Part shown: one piece after another, positions 1-11,380 of the stretch
Layout: each line of letters begins with the position of its first letter
Position numbering within the stretch: position 1 is the stretch's first letter
Assembly: GCA_021323595.1 (NCBI GenBank)
Contig: JAJPKR010000022.1
Coordinates: 1-42,299, forward strand
Source of the DNA: Terriglobia bacterium
Lineage (GTDB): Bacteria; Acidobacteriota; Terriglobia; Terriglobales; SCQP01
Direction: 5' to 3'
Length of the DNA: 42,299 nucleotides
Made by a program: the position numbers and the translations under genes
The notes under the pieces: model-generated
Database searches by the model: none
Seen by the model: only the letters and a program-made list of their open reading frames with translations
What the model was told of the DNA's origin: nothing

Positions 1-58
1 CACCAGTACAACTGGCACCGGCCTCATGCTAGCTTGGGTCTGTCACCGCCCATCAGCC

Positions 59-78
59 GTTCCGGCCTTGCACGGAAC
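59..78. terminator. Weak inverted repeat after the phosphatidyltransferase gene
   Basis: A 6-bp perfect stem (GTTCCG at 59-64, CGGAAC at 73-78) with an 8-nt loop lies 20 bases past the stop of the minus-strand phosphatidyltransferase gene. No T-run follows on either strand, so it is not a classical intrinsic terminator. It could stabilise a 3' end or be chance. The rest of 1-98 shows no gene. Confidence 0.2.
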
Positions 79-98
79 AACCTATTGCGCCTCCACAG

Positions 99-728
99 CT
101 AGCGCTTGGCGGCAACAGCTTCGGCCTCGGCCCGATTTTGCCAGGCCAGCCGTTTGGTTTGGCGGTAGGTATAAAGAATGCGGTGCACGACGGTGACGTT
201 GCTGAGCACCGCGATCACCCACAAAACCGCCGCCATGCGATCGAACAAGGCCCCGATGATCACCAGCACGATCCGCTCGGGCCGTTCCATGAAACCCACT
301 TTGCAACTGGGGATCACCGACTCCGCCCGCGCGCGCGCGTAGCTGACCATCACGGACCCGGTCATCACCACGGCGACGAGCACCACATAGAAGAAGCGGT
401 TGATGCGCGCGTAATAGACCAGCAGGCCGAAGTAGAGCGCCAGATCCGAATAGCGGTCCACGACGGAATCGAAGAAAGCGCCAAACGGGCTGACAGTGTT
501 GGTGGCGCGCGCGACGCGGCCGTCCACCATGTCGAAAACGCCGGCAGCAATGATGACCAAGCCGGCGATCCAAAACGCGCCATAGCCGAACAGCACGGCG
601 GCGACCACGTTGATGGCGAGGCCGAAGCCAGTGAGCAGATTGGGATCGATACGCGCGAGCGCCAGCGACTGCACGATGCGATCGAGCAGCTTCTTGCAAC
701 CCAACCCGATGGCCTTGGTGTAGGTCAA
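99..728 (-). CDS. CDP-alcohol phosphatidyltransferase family membrane protein
   Basis: This 209-residue integral membrane enzyme would transfer a phosphatidyl group from a CDP-activated lipid to an alcohol acceptor in phospholipid synthesis. The family signature DxxDGxxAR-x8-GxxxDxxxD is complete: D66, D69, G70, A73, R74, G83, D87 and D91. Hydrophobic segments flank it, and a second conserved stretch (SYARARAE, then ERPER) follows near residues 128-150. That stretch resembles the phosphatidylinositol-phosphate / archaetidylinositol-phosphate synthase branch, but the acceptor cannot be read from sequence. The start is TTG at 728; an in-frame stop lies ten codons upstream with no ATG or GTG between, and a later start would remove the first helix. 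It follows greA on the same strand with a gap of about 100 bases and may be co-transcribed. Confidence 0.85.
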   Translation of the reverse strand: MTYTKAIGLGCKKLLDRIVQSLALARIDPNLLTGFGLAINVVAAVLFGYGAFWIAGLVIIAAGVFDMVDGRVARATNTVSPFGAFFDSVVDRYSDLALYFGLLVYYARINRFFYVVLVAVVMTGSVMVSYARARAESVIPSCKVGFMERPERIVLVIIGALFDRMAAVLWVIAVLSNVTVVHRILYTYRQTKRLAWQNRAEAEAVAAKR

Positions 729-831
729 AGCTTCGCGTCCGTTTCCTGCGCCAGACTACGCGCAGCGGCCTTCCCGCGGGCGCACGGGCCGGCCGCGGCG
801 GCGAACCCCTGCCGGCCTGCAGGCGCGGGAA

Positions 832-1314
832 TTAGAGCGCGGCGCCAGCGTCGTCCAGATCGTAAATCGTGGTCAGGTGGCGCACCTCCAGCTCTTTGGC
901 GCCGCCAGGCGTCTGGATGCGCACGGTGTCGCCCACGCGCTTCCCCAACAGCCCGCGCCCGATCGGCGAAGACGTCGAGATCAGGCCCTTGGCCACGTCG
1001 GATTCTTCGCTCGTGACCAGCCGGTACACGGTCTCCTGGTCGCTGTCAAGATCGAGCACCCGCACCACCGACCCGTAGGCGATGCGGTCGCGCGGGATGT
1101 TGCTGAGATTGACCAGGCTCAGGTCAGCGAGACGCTTTTTCAACTGGCCCAGGCGCGCCCGCACGAACTCCTGGCGCTGCTTGGCCATATGGTACTCAGC
1201 GTTTTCACTGAGGTCGCCCAAAGCCACCGCGCGTTTGAGTTCGGCCGGCAGTTCGACATTCAGCTCATGCTCGAGCTGTTGAATTTCACTTTCCAGCTTC
1301 TCCTTGATCTTCAC
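832..1314 (-). CDS. greA: Transcription elongation factor, GreA/GreB family
   Basis: A 160-residue transcript-cleavage factor that enters the RNA polymerase secondary channel and stimulates cleavage of backtracked RNA. The N-terminal coiled coil carries the family motif GDLSENAEY at residues 33-41, with the two acidic tip residues D34 and E37 needed for cleavage. The C-terminal FKBP-like domain includes TSSPIGRGLLGKRVGD around residues 113-129. Length matches the family (about 158). The GTG start at 1314 is preceded closely by AAGG. A strong promoter lies just upstream (TATAAT on the minus strand at 1355-1350). CarD, another polymerase-binding regulator, is divergent. GreA is favoured over GreB by length and by the tip sequence. 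Confidence 0.9.
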   Translation of the reverse strand: MKIKEKLESEIQQLEHELNVELPAELKRAVALGDLSENAEYHMAKQRQEFVRARLGQLKKRLADLSLVNLSNIPRDRIAYGSVVRVLDLDSDQETVYRLVTSEESDVAKGLISTSSPIGRGLLGKRVGDTVRIQTPGGAKELEVRHLTTIYDLDDAGAAL

Positions 1315-1349
1315 GCCCTTGATCCCAGGCCGCGCGAGGCCCAGCGGAA

Positions 1350-1378
1350 ATTATATCCCGCCACTGCAAACCACCCAA
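1350..1378 (-). promoter_or_regulatory. Sigma-70-type promoter for greA
   Basis: On the minus strand a perfect TATAAT (1355-1350) is preceded by TTGGGT (1378-1373) with a 17-bp spacer. The predicted start of transcription is near 1343, giving a leader of about 29 nt before the GTG of greA. Confidence 0.6.
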
Positions 1379-1682
1379 GCGCGGAGGGGGCGGACAAGGC
1401 GATAGGCGCCGCCGTTCTGCGTTTCCTGCAGCGCGCCCATGCACTGGCCGGCGGCCGGCTGCGGCCGCTCGGGCCGGATCGGCCCTTTCGACGCTCCTCC
1501 CGGCGTTCGCGGGCGCCGCCACCCTTCGCGCGAGTCCCGCTGTTCCGGCGTCTCCCCACGGTTGGGGCCGGGCTTGGTTTTTGCAGCGGCGCCAAGGCCT
1601 GGAATCTTCGCGGGCTTGGGCTACCGGCTGCGCGCGCTGGGAGGCCGCTCCCCCGCCCCACGACGGCTGCAGCGGAAGCATC

Positions 1683-1712
1683 TTGCCAGGCAAGCGTGAG
1701 TTTTGTCATAAT
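1683..1712 (+). promoter_or_regulatory. Candidate sigma-70-type promoter for carD
   Basis: TTGCCA (1683-1688) and CATAAT (1707-1712) are separated by 18 bp. Transcription would begin near 1719, about 38 nt before the carD ATG. An AGGA at 1745-1748 sits 8 nt before the start codon. Confidence 0.45.
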
Positions 1713-1756
1713 GAGAGATGTAGCGATCGTCCTTCCCGGCAAACAGGATTCCCCCC

Positions 1757-2287
1757 ATGAGCGCATGGATGTTTCGGGTCGGGGATAAGGTCGTTTATCC
1801 CAATCACGGCGTCGGCGTGATCGAGCAGATCAGCAGCCGATTCATCGCCGGCGCAGTGCAGCAGTTTTACCTCCTCAAAATCGAAGCCAGCAATTTGCGG
1901 GTGATGGTGCCGATGAAGAACGTGGCCGTCGTCGGCATGCGTCCGGTAGCGCGGGCGCACGATGTGGCGCGCATTCTCGACTATTTGCAGATGGGAGAAT
2001 GCCGCTGCCCGACGGATTGGAAGGGCCGGTTCAAGGAAAACTCCGACAAGATGCGCACCGGCTCGCTGCTGCAAGTGGCGGAGGTGCTCAAGAGCTTGCT
2101 GCAACTGCACCGAGTGAAGCCGCTGTCGTTCCGCGAGAAGAAGATGCTCGATCGCGCCGTGGCTTTGCTCATCAACGAAGTCGCCACGGCCAAAGGCGTG
2201 GATTCGGCGCAGGCGCTGCTGCTTTTGCAAAAGCACTTGGGCCGGGCGCATCTGCAATTGCCCGCTCCCGACACGGCGGACGCGTAA
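1757..2287 (+). CDS. carD: CarD/CdnL/TRCF-family transcriptional regulator
   Basis: A 176-residue CarD-family protein. Members bind the RNA polymerase beta subunit through an N-terminal Tudor-like domain and stabilise the promoter open complex with a helical C-terminal domain; they are often linked to rRNA transcription and stress. The N-terminal domain is clear: FRVGDKVVYPNHGVGVIE, then a YLLKI strand and a VMVPMKN segment (about residues 6-55). The C-terminal half is helical and includes the conserved FREKKMLDRA stretch near residues 115-125. Length is usual for the family (about 160-180). The ATG at 1757 has an AGGA at a suitable distance. It is a single-gene unit divergent from greA. Confidence 0.92.
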   Translation: MSAWMFRVGDKVVYPNHGVGVIEQISSRFIAGAVQQFYLLKIEASNLRVMVPMKNVAVVGMRPVARAHDVARILDYLQMGECRCPTDWKGRFKENSDKMRTGSLLQVAEVLKSLLQLHRVKPLSFREKKMLDRAVALLINEVATAKGVDSAQALLLLQKHLGRAHLQLPAPDTADA

Positions 2288-2405
2288 GCAAGAAGGCAGG
2301 CCAGAGATCAGAAGCTAGCTGGCGCGGGCGTGCGGCGAACCGTGCACCGGCGCTTTCGCCGTTGGCGCACCCGGCAGCCCTCGATATCAGAACTCAGTCG
2401 GCGGG

Positions 2406-4490
2406 CTAACGCTGCGGGGTGGAAGCCGGCTTATCGGCTTGCCCTTGCCGGGCCAGCATCTGGCTGACGGAAGCCAAGCTCTTGCGGGCTCGCTCGACTT
2501 CAGCAGGATCGTAATCGGCGGGCGCCGAGGTGCTCCATTCCGCAAGCGCCTGGCGCCAGCTTTCCGCGGCGGCGCGCAAGTTTCCTTCCAGATAGTAGGC
2601 TTCCGCCAAATGGCCGAGGATGACGGGATCATTGGGCTGGAGACGTACGGCGGCTTGAAGATTCTTGGTCGCTTGCGGCAACTGGTGCAGCTTCAGGTAC
2701 ACCCAACCCAAGCTATCCAAGTAGGCTCCGTTCTCGCTTTCGGCGTGGACCGCCTGGCGCGTATATTCGAGCGCCTGCTGCAAATCCTTGCCCTGATCGG
2801 CGAGCAGATAGCCGAGGTAGTTCAAGGCCAGGGCATTATGCGGATCGAGCTGCAGCGCCTTGCGCAGATGGACTTCGGCCTGAGAGAACTTTTTGCGCCG
2901 GTCGGCGATGTCGCCCAGCATGAACTCTGAAACCGCGCGTTCCCTGTCGTTCGCCGCCAGCGTGGTAGCGGATCGAATGGCGCGCTCGGCCGCCTTCCAA
3001 TTGCGGGCGCGTTCGTTGATTTGCGCGATCGCCAGGTAGATCGGCCGGTCGGCGGGCGTTCCCTTCAGCCAAGGTTTCATCGTCGCCAGCGCCAGGCGGC
3101 TTTGGCCGGTATCGGCGAGCAGCATGGCGTAGTTGACGGCCAGCCCGCGGTCGGCGGGGTATTGTTTGACGCCGGCGGCGGCGGCGCTGACCGCGCGGGT
3201 AAAATCATGCTGCTGCCGGTAGGTCTCGGAGATTTCGAGGACGGCACGCGGCGATTCGGGACTATTCAGCGCCTCCATCTGTTCGAAGGCGGCGAGCGCG
3301 GCTGGGTATTGGCCGGCTTGGCGCTCGATCACGCCGAGCCGCTCATACAAAAGCGTGCGTTCGGAGGCCTCGTCGGCGGGATATTTGCCATCGGGGCGCC
3401 CGGTAATCGCCAGGAGATGCCGCATGGCTTGCGCGGCTTGTTCCTGTTTGCCTTCGGCGGCGTAGAGATCGGCGGAGAAGTAGCTGACTTCGACGCTATC
3501 CGGGGCCAGAGCGCGCGCCTTGGCCAATTCGGCTTCGGCTTCGGATAGATGACCCAAGCGGCGGTCGACCTCGGCCATCCGCACCCAGGCGGAGGCGTCG
3601 CGCGCGTCGGTATCGGTGATCCATTCGTATTGCGCGCGCGCGGCCGGCAGGTCGCCCGCGTAAAAGAGGCTGCGCGCCCAGCCGCGGTGATAGTCCAAGT
3701 TGCCGGGATCGAGGAGCACGGCTTGCTGATAGGCGGCTGCCGCCGGCGCATAAAGATGCTGGCGCTCGTAGGCGCCGGCCATCGCGGCTTGCAGCGAGGC
3801 GGAGCGGTCGGCCTTGGGCACGGACTGAAAGACTTGTTCGGCGGCGTCGAGCTTGCCCTGCTCGGCGTACAGCATGACCAGATTGGCCACCGCCGCCGGC
3901 GCGCCTTTGGTCAGGCGGCGCACGGTTTGCATTTCGGCTTCGGCCGCGTCCAAGTTGCCCTCGGTGCGGTAGAGGCGGCCCAGCGTGAAATGCACGTCGG
4001 GATCGTCGGGCCGCAGGCGCGCCAAGACCTGAAATTGCTCGAGCGCGAGCTTCGCCAACTGCGGCCCTTGGCTGTCGCTGCCGTCGCCAAGCAGGCGTAA
4101 ATAGAGCTCGCCCAGCAGCTCGCGGCCGTCGACATTTTGCGGGTGCTCGTGGACCACGCTGCGCGCCAGGCGAATGGCGTCGCCCGTTCGGCCGACGCGG
4201 AAGAGCAAGCCCGCGAACTCCACCGGGAGGTAAGCGGAGGCGGGATCGGCATGCATGGCGGCACGGTACTGCGCAATCGCCTGGGGAACCAGATCGGCCT
4301 TGCCCTGGTATTCAGCCTGGTATTGGTAATACCGGGCCAGCATGAAGTGGTAATAGGCCGCCGCCAAATCGCCGGCCGCGGGCGGGGCGCCGGCGGAAGG
4401 GCGCGCCGCCAGAGGCTGCTGGGCGCCGCCGCGGCCGGCGGCGGCGAGCAGGCCTGCCATCAGAAACCCAATCAGGACGCCGCGCCGCAT
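2406..4490 (-). CDS. Exported tetratricopeptide-repeat (TPR) protein
   Basis: A 694-residue protein with a cleavable-type signal peptide (residues 1 to about 24, hydrophobic core GFLMAGLLAAA, ending near GGAQQ). Almost the whole mature part is TPR units, with recurring patterns such as AxxxYxxAxxxxPxxxxxHxxLG and NALALNYLGYLLADQG near residue 560. TPR arrays are protein-binding scaffolds, so this is probably a periplasmic or outer-membrane-associated adaptor; no partner can be named and no catalytic motif is seen. The ATG start at 4490 is supported by GGAAGG about 7 nt upstream. It lies 32 bp downstream of the membrane methyltransferase-like gene on the same strand and probably shares its transcript. 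Confidence 0.85.
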   Translation of the reverse strand: MRRGVLIGFLMAGLLAAAGRGGAQQPLAARPSAGAPPAAGDLAAAYYHFMLARYYQYQAEYQGKADLVPQAIAQYRAAMHADPASAYLPVEFAGLLFRVGRTGDAIRLARSVVHEHPQNVDGRELLGELYLRLLGDGSDSQGPQLAKLALEQFQVLARLRPDDPDVHFTLGRLYRTEGNLDAAEAEMQTVRRLTKGAPAAVANLVMLYAEQGKLDAAEQVFQSVPKADRSASLQAAMAGAYERQHLYAPAAAAYQQAVLLDPGNLDYHRGWARSLFYAGDLPAARAQYEWITDTDARDASAWVRMAEVDRRLGHLSEAEAELAKARALAPDSVEVSYFSADLYAAEGKQEQAAQAMRHLLAITGRPDGKYPADEASERTLLYERLGVIERQAGQYPAALAAFEQMEALNSPESPRAVLEISETYRQQHDFTRAVSAAAAGVKQYPADRGLAVNYAMLLADTGQSRLALATMKPWLKGTPADRPIYLAIAQINERARNWKAAERAIRSATTLAANDRERAVSEFMLGDIADRRKKFSQAEVHLRKALQLDPHNALALNYLGYLLADQGKDLQQALEYTRQAVHAESENGAYLDSLGWVYLKLHQLPQATKNLQAAVRLQPNDPVILGHLAEAYYLEGNLRAAAESWRQALAEWSTSAPADYDPAEVERARKSLASVSQMLARQGQADKPASTPQR

Positions 4491-4522
4491 CGCAAACCTT
4501 CCTTTCCGCCGATGCTTTAAGC

Positions 4523-5266
4523 CTACACCGGGTGGTCTCCCGCTTTGGCTCCGATCTCAGGCTTGGCGGGGCGGCTGAGTCGCAAGAAGGCGTAGCGGAG
4601 GACCACGCCCACGACGAAGACCCACGGCAATCCTTGCAATTGGGGCTCGATCGCGTAAGCGACGGGGCCGGCGACAAAGACCCACAAGAAGGATTCGCCC
4701 CAGAACGCCTGCAACCAGCGCGGCTGGACGGGCGCGGCGGGAGGCGCACGGCGCCAGCGCGGCCAAAACCGCGGCACCGCCGCGCCGAAGGCGCGATAAC
4801 GGTCACCATGCGCCGCCGCGAGCGCGGCTTCCTCGCGATTCATCAAGCAAGAATAAAACCATAAGTGCCCGCCCACTAGAATCACGAAGCCCAAACGGCT
4901 GACCATCAATCCATAGGCGGCCGCCAGCAATAGCCCGCCGAAATAGAGAGGATTACGCGTAAAGCGATACGGGCCGGCCGCCACCAGGCGCTCGGAGCGG
5001 ATGCGCGCATCGTGGACCACCTCACTGTTCAGGTAGGCGCTGGCCCAGGTCCGCAGGGCGCCGGCAAGGAGCGCCAATAGCGCCGACAAACCTAGCAGGG
5101 CGCGCCACTCGGGGTACCCCGGCCCGCCATGGATGCCGCCGGCGTGCAACCCGGCGAGCCACGCGGCGGTCTGGCGATGATCGAGGGTATAGGCGCCGAA
5201 CCCAAGAAAATAGATCAGCGCCAAGAACCAAAAGCGATAGCGAAAGGCGAAGTTGGCCGAGGGCAC
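4523..5266 (-). CDS. Isoprenylcysteine carboxyl-methyltransferase-like membrane protein
   Basis: A 247-residue polytopic membrane protein of the ICMT / phospholipid-methyltransferase-like superfamily. The diagnostic part is the RFTRNPLYFGGLL stretch near residues 99-111, followed by a hydrophobic helix and the NREEAALAAAHGDRYRAF segment (about 143-160), which corresponds to the SAM-binding end of the family. Several extra helices follow at the C-terminus. The substrate is unknown; bacterial members methylate varied lipids or remain uncharacterised. The GTG start at 5266 has AGGA 7 nt upstream. It is the first gene of a likely two-gene unit with the TPR protein and is divergent from alaS. Confidence 0.75.
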   Translation of the reverse strand: MPSANFAFRYRFWFLALIYFLGFGAYTLDHRQTAAWLAGLHAGGIHGGPGYPEWRALLGLSALLALLAGALRTWASAYLNSEVVHDARIRSERLVAAGPYRFTRNPLYFGGLLLAAAYGLMVSRLGFVILVGGHLWFYSCLMNREEAALAAAHGDRYRAFGAAVPRFWPRWRRAPPAAPVQPRWLQAFWGESFLWVFVAGPVAYAIEPQLQGLPWVFVVGVVLRYAFLRLSRPAKPEIGAKAGDHPV

Positions 5267-5515
5267 GTCACATCCTAACCAACTTTTTCTGGAGCATTAG
5301 CAAAGCAACATTCGGCCGGGCGCGAGGAACTCGCGGCGGCCTCCTTTGCGGGCGAAACATCGGCTTTGGCGCAGCGAGGGCGGCGGCCGCCCGGAGGAGC
5401 CGGTCGCGGCGCCTATCGCGATCCGGCCGGTTGCCGGGTGACGATTCCGCGGAGCGCAGCGCGGGAGCGGCGGGCCGAAGCCGCCGCGGCCGGCGGTGGG
5501 GGACCGCCCTGCCCC

Positions 5516-5529
5516 TAAAATGAAGGCAT
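5516..5529 (+). promoter_or_regulatory. -10-like hexamer directly before alaS
   Basis: TAAAAT at 5516-5521 ends 8 nt before the alaS ATG, so transcription would begin at or next to the start codon. GAAGG (5522-5526) sits only 3 nt before the ATG. No good -35 is visible. Confidence 0.35.
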
Positions 5530-8250
<2,721 letters not shown>

Positions 8251-8332
8251 GGCGCGCGGGGCCGGGTTTCGCGCGGCGTGCCGGCCGCAGCAACCGCAAA
8301 TCGAGTACATTAGGCGCGGAGGGGAGCAGCTC

Positions 8333-10003
8333 ATGGCCCGAAGATTCCCGCGCCTCCCGCCCGCAGCCCTGCTCGCCACCGCGTTCCTCGCCTCGATGCC
8401 CGCCGCGGCGAACGCCCAGTCGAAGCCGGGCAAGATCGCTCAGTTCACCGCGAATCCGACGATCGTGAACCTGGTGTTGCGCGCCACCGATCGCAAAGGG
8501 CAGCCGGTTTCCGGCTTGACCCGAAAGGACGTGGAGATATTCGAAAACGGGCGCCGGCAGCAGCTCGATTCGTTTGAGCCCGCGGACGCGCCGGTGAAGG
8601 CGCCGGCCGCCGCCCCGCCGCGCACCGGCGGCGCCGCACCGCGCGCCGCGGCGAGCGACGCCCGGCTGGCCTCGCGGTATCTGGCATTTGTGCTCGACTC
8701 GAGCAATTCCGCGGCCGCGACCAAGCGGGCGAAGGCGGCCATCGCGGCGTTCGTGACCCGGGGCGAAGCCGCCGGCCGCCCGCTGGCCCTTTTCACGATC
8801 GGCCGCGAGGCGCTCATCGCCGAAGATTTCACCACCGATCCGCAGCAGTTCTTGAAGGCGCTGGCGGCGCTGCCGGTTCGGCCGTCCTCCTGGAACGAGG
8901 ACGAGCCGCTGCGAACGCTGATCATGACGCTGCGCGCCTGCGCGGACGCCGAGGGCGCGACCAGCGCCTACAACGGCGGCGCGCTGATGCCGCCGCAACG
9001 CACGAGCAACTGCGCCGGTCCCAACGCAAACGCCTATGCCAACGAAGTCGTCTGGCATGCGAACGACGTGCTCGGCGCGTTGCGCGCGGTGATCGAGTTC
9101 ATGGGCAGCTTGCCCGGCGAAAAGACCTTGATTTATCTCGGGCCGGGCTTCACGTTCCGGCCCGGCCAAGTCGCGTATCTCGCCTACCAGGCGTATTTTC
9201 CCAACAGCCCGGAGCTGCAATCGCGGCTGGTGTTCGATGCGCCCGACGTGCGCGGGCTGGCGAGCGACGCGCTGCGCGCGAACGTCACGCTGTACGGCGT
9301 CGATCCCGCCGGGCTGGCCACCACTCGCGATACGCTGGACGACGGCACGGCCCCGCCGAACACGGGCGGGAGCGGACCGCGGCTGGCGGGCGAATTCCAG
9401 CGCGAGGTTCGCGACGGCGATCACGACGGCATGGCGGCCGCGGTCGCGCCCACCGGCGGCGAAGCGCTTTACAGCAGCAACGACCTTACGGCGGAATTGA
9501 ACGAAGCCGCCGGCGGCGAGGCAGGCGTCTACTACGCCTCCTATATCCCGACCGACCGGCGGCTCGACGGCAAATTTCACCGCATCGAGGCGCGCGCCCT
9601 GCGCCGGGGCGTGCGCCTGACCACCCGCGCCGGCTATTACGCGACGGCGCCGCAGCCACTGCCCGCCAAGATCGTAGCCTTCGCGGTAGCGGCACAAGGC
9701 GCCGGCTGGGTGCTGCCGGTCGGCATTGTTTTGCGCAATGGCGACTTGCATTGGACCGGCCGCGGCGATCGCCGCCGGGATCAGTTCAGCGTTGCGGTGC
9801 AGGTCGCGGATGCGAGCGGAGCGCTGCTCTGGAACCAGCTCTGGGCGCCGATCGAGCCGCCGGGCAAAAAGGGCTATGTGGAGATGGCGGTGCGCGTGCC
9901 GATTGCGAAGCGCGGCCTGGCGGTCACTCTGCGCGTGGCCGAGATCGCCACGCGCCGCGTGGCGCAGCGGGAATTGCTCGATCAAAGCGGCCCGAGCCAG
10001 TAG
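8333..10003 (+). CDS. VWFA-related Acidobacterial domain protein (exported)
   Basis: A 556-residue secreted protein. A signal peptide spans about residues 1-29 (PPAALLATAFLASM core, NAQ cleavage region). A strand-rich segment, SKPGKIAQFTANPTIVNLVLRATDRKG then LTRKDVEIFENG, is split by an Ala/Pro-rich linker from a von Willebrand factor A domain with a MIDAS-type DxSxS (D122-S-S-N-S126). A C-terminal beta-rich part follows. This architecture is characteristic of the Acidobacterial VWFA-related family (TIGR03436 type); its function is not known, and metal-dependent protein binding is inferred only from the fold. The ATG is preceded by an AGGGGAG ribosome-binding site. Confidence 0.85.
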   Translation: MARRFPRLPPAALLATAFLASMPAAANAQSKPGKIAQFTANPTIVNLVLRATDRKGQPVSGLTRKDVEIFENGRRQQLDSFEPADAPVKAPAAAPPRTGGAAPRAAASDARLASRYLAFVLDSSNSAAATKRAKAAIAAFVTRGEAAGRPLALFTIGREALIAEDFTTDPQQFLKALAALPVRPSSWNEDEPLRTLIMTLRACADAEGATSAYNGGALMPPQRTSNCAGPNANAYANEVVWHANDVLGALRAVIEFMGSLPGEKTLIYLGPGFTFRPGQVAYLAYQAYFPNSPELQSRLVFDAPDVRGLASDALRANVTLYGVDPAGLATTRDTLDDGTAPPNTGGSGPRLAGEFQREVRDGDHDGMAAAVAPTGGEALYSSNDLTAELNEAAGGEAGVYYASYIPTDRRLDGKFHRIEARALRRGVRLTTRAGYYATAPQPLPAKIVAFAVAAQGAGWVLPVGIVLRNGDLHWTGRGDRRRDQFSVAVQVADASGALLWNQLWAPIEPPGKKGYVEMAVRVPIAKRGLAVTLRVAEIATRRVAQRELLDQSGPSQ

Positions 10004-10106
10004 CGGTTTCGCCGCGTATTCGGGCGAGCCGCTCGCTCCTGCAATCGTTGCCGCGGATGACCAGCGGCTTGCGGCGAGCGGCCGCGCGCTTGGCTCCCGC
10101 GGGAAT

Positions 10107-11345
10107 CTAGAAGACGAGGCGCAACCCGAGCGTGGCGAGACCCGCCAAGATCAGCCCCACGGAAGCGACGGTCAAATTCCGCGCCAGCAGGCGCTGGCGT
10201 GTCTGCTGATACACCACCGGCAAATTGATCAAGGCGCTGGCGACGGAAGCGAGCACGGTACCGACCCCGGCGATCTCGGCCGAGATTCTGCCGTGGGCCG
10301 CGAGGATGGCGGCGGCCGCGACCGTGCTGGCGCTGCTCACCAATCCCCCCAGCGCGCTCACCACGAGAAAGCCGCCCCCGCCCAAATAACGTTGCGCCAG
10401 CGTCGCCGCGATCTCGACCAAGAGGAAGAAGCCGCCGAAGATCAGCACCCGCCGCAGCGACACCGGCGAAGTCAGCTTCAAGGGACCGACCTTCGGGGCG
10501 CCATGGCGATGCGAGCGCCAGGCCATGATGGCGGCGAGCAGCGCCATGAGCGCCATCGGCCACCAAGCGGTGCTGACGGCGTGCGGCGCGAAAATCGCCA
10601 GGATCGCCAGATTGCGCGTGAACATCGCCACCACGGTCAGCAACGTCGCCGCCACGGCCATCGCGGCCAAGCTCTCGCCCGCGGTCACGAACTCGCGCGC
10701 CAACTCGGCGACGGTCGCGGTGCTATTCACCAAGCCGCCGAGCAGGGCGGCGTAGTACATGCCGCGCGCGCCGTACAATCGCAGCAAGACATAGTTCGCG
10801 AAGCCGATGCCGGCGACGACGATGACCGTGAGCCAGACGTCGCGAGGATCGATCAGCCGCCACGGATCCACAAACCGCGCCGGCAGCAGCGGGTAAATGA
10901 CGAACGCGAGCAGGCCGAGCAGGACGGCGCCGCGAATCTCCTCGTGCAGCAGGCCGCCGGCGAAGCGCGCCAACTCCGTTTTCCAGGCCAGCAGCGCGGT
11001 CACCACGATGGCGACGGAGACGGGCAGGATCAGGTCTCCGCGGCCGAAGAGCACGCCCAGCGCATAAGTCACCATGAGGGCGACGGAGGTCGTGATCTCC
11101 ACGGCCCGGCGCGCCAGCAATTCGCGCGCATTGACCGCGAGAACGATCACGAACACGCCGATCCAGCCGATCAGGGCGAAGCGCGGCCCGAGCAGCCAGC
11201 AGAGCGTGCCGAGCAAGGCGGTCAGGGCAAAGGTGCGGACGCCGACGTCCTTGCGCGCCCATTCGCGCTCGAGTCCGATCAGCAGCCCGACGCCGAGGGC
11301 GAGGCCGATCCGCAGGGCGAGAACGCTATAGGGCACAGTCCCCAC
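10107..11345 (-). CDS. MgtC/SapB family membrane protein with DUF4010 domain
   Basis: A 412-residue polytopic membrane protein. The N-terminal third matches the MgtC/SapB fold: ALRIGLALGVGLLIGLEREWARKD at residues 9-32 and a Gly-Val-Arg-Thr-Phe-Ala segment, then helices to about residue 140. The rest corresponds to DUF4010, again all transmembrane. Proteins with this architecture are widespread and of unknown transport role; MgtC itself inhibits the F-type ATPase and acts in Mg2+ or acid adaptation in pathogens, which should not be carried over without evidence. The start is GTG at 11345. It is convergent with the VWFA gene and lies downstream of the anti-sigma gene on the same strand, with a gap of only 35 bp. 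Confidence 0.85.
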   Translation of the reverse strand: MGTVPYSVLALRIGLALGVGLLIGLEREWARKDVGVRTFALTALLGTLCWLLGPRFALIGWIGVFVIVLAVNARELLARRAVEITTSVALMVTYALGVLFGRGDLILPVSVAIVVTALLAWKTELARFAGGLLHEEIRGAVLLGLLAFVIYPLLPARFVDPWRLIDPRDVWLTVIVVAGIGFANYVLLRLYGARGMYYAALLGGLVNSTATVAELAREFVTAGESLAAMAVAATLLTVVAMFTRNLAILAIFAPHAVSTAWWPMALMALLAAIMAWRSHRHGAPKVGPLKLTSPVSLRRVLIFGGFFLLVEIAATLAQRYLGGGGFLVVSALGGLVSSASTVAAAAILAAHGRISAEIAGVGTVLASVASALINLPVVYQQTRQRLLARNLTVASVGLILAGLATLGLRLVF

Positions 11346-11380
11346 CGAGGCAGCTTAACCCCGCCCGCGAAGAGGGACAA

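Larger units (their letters stand above)
1315..1756. other. Divergent greA/carD intergenic region
   Basis: A 442-base gap holding promoters for both flanking genes and no convincing gene. Short open frames here have no family signature and low-complexity, Arg/Pro/Ala-rich translations. A 6-bp stem hairpin (GGGCCG at 1471-1476, CGGCCC at 1480-1485) followed by TTT lies near the middle. It may insulate the two transcription directions, but its role is unknown. Confidence 0.6.

Noticed and set aside
1286-1766. Open frames in the greA-carD gap on the minus strand
   Set aside because: Arg/Pro/Ala-rich with no family signature, overlapping both promoters.
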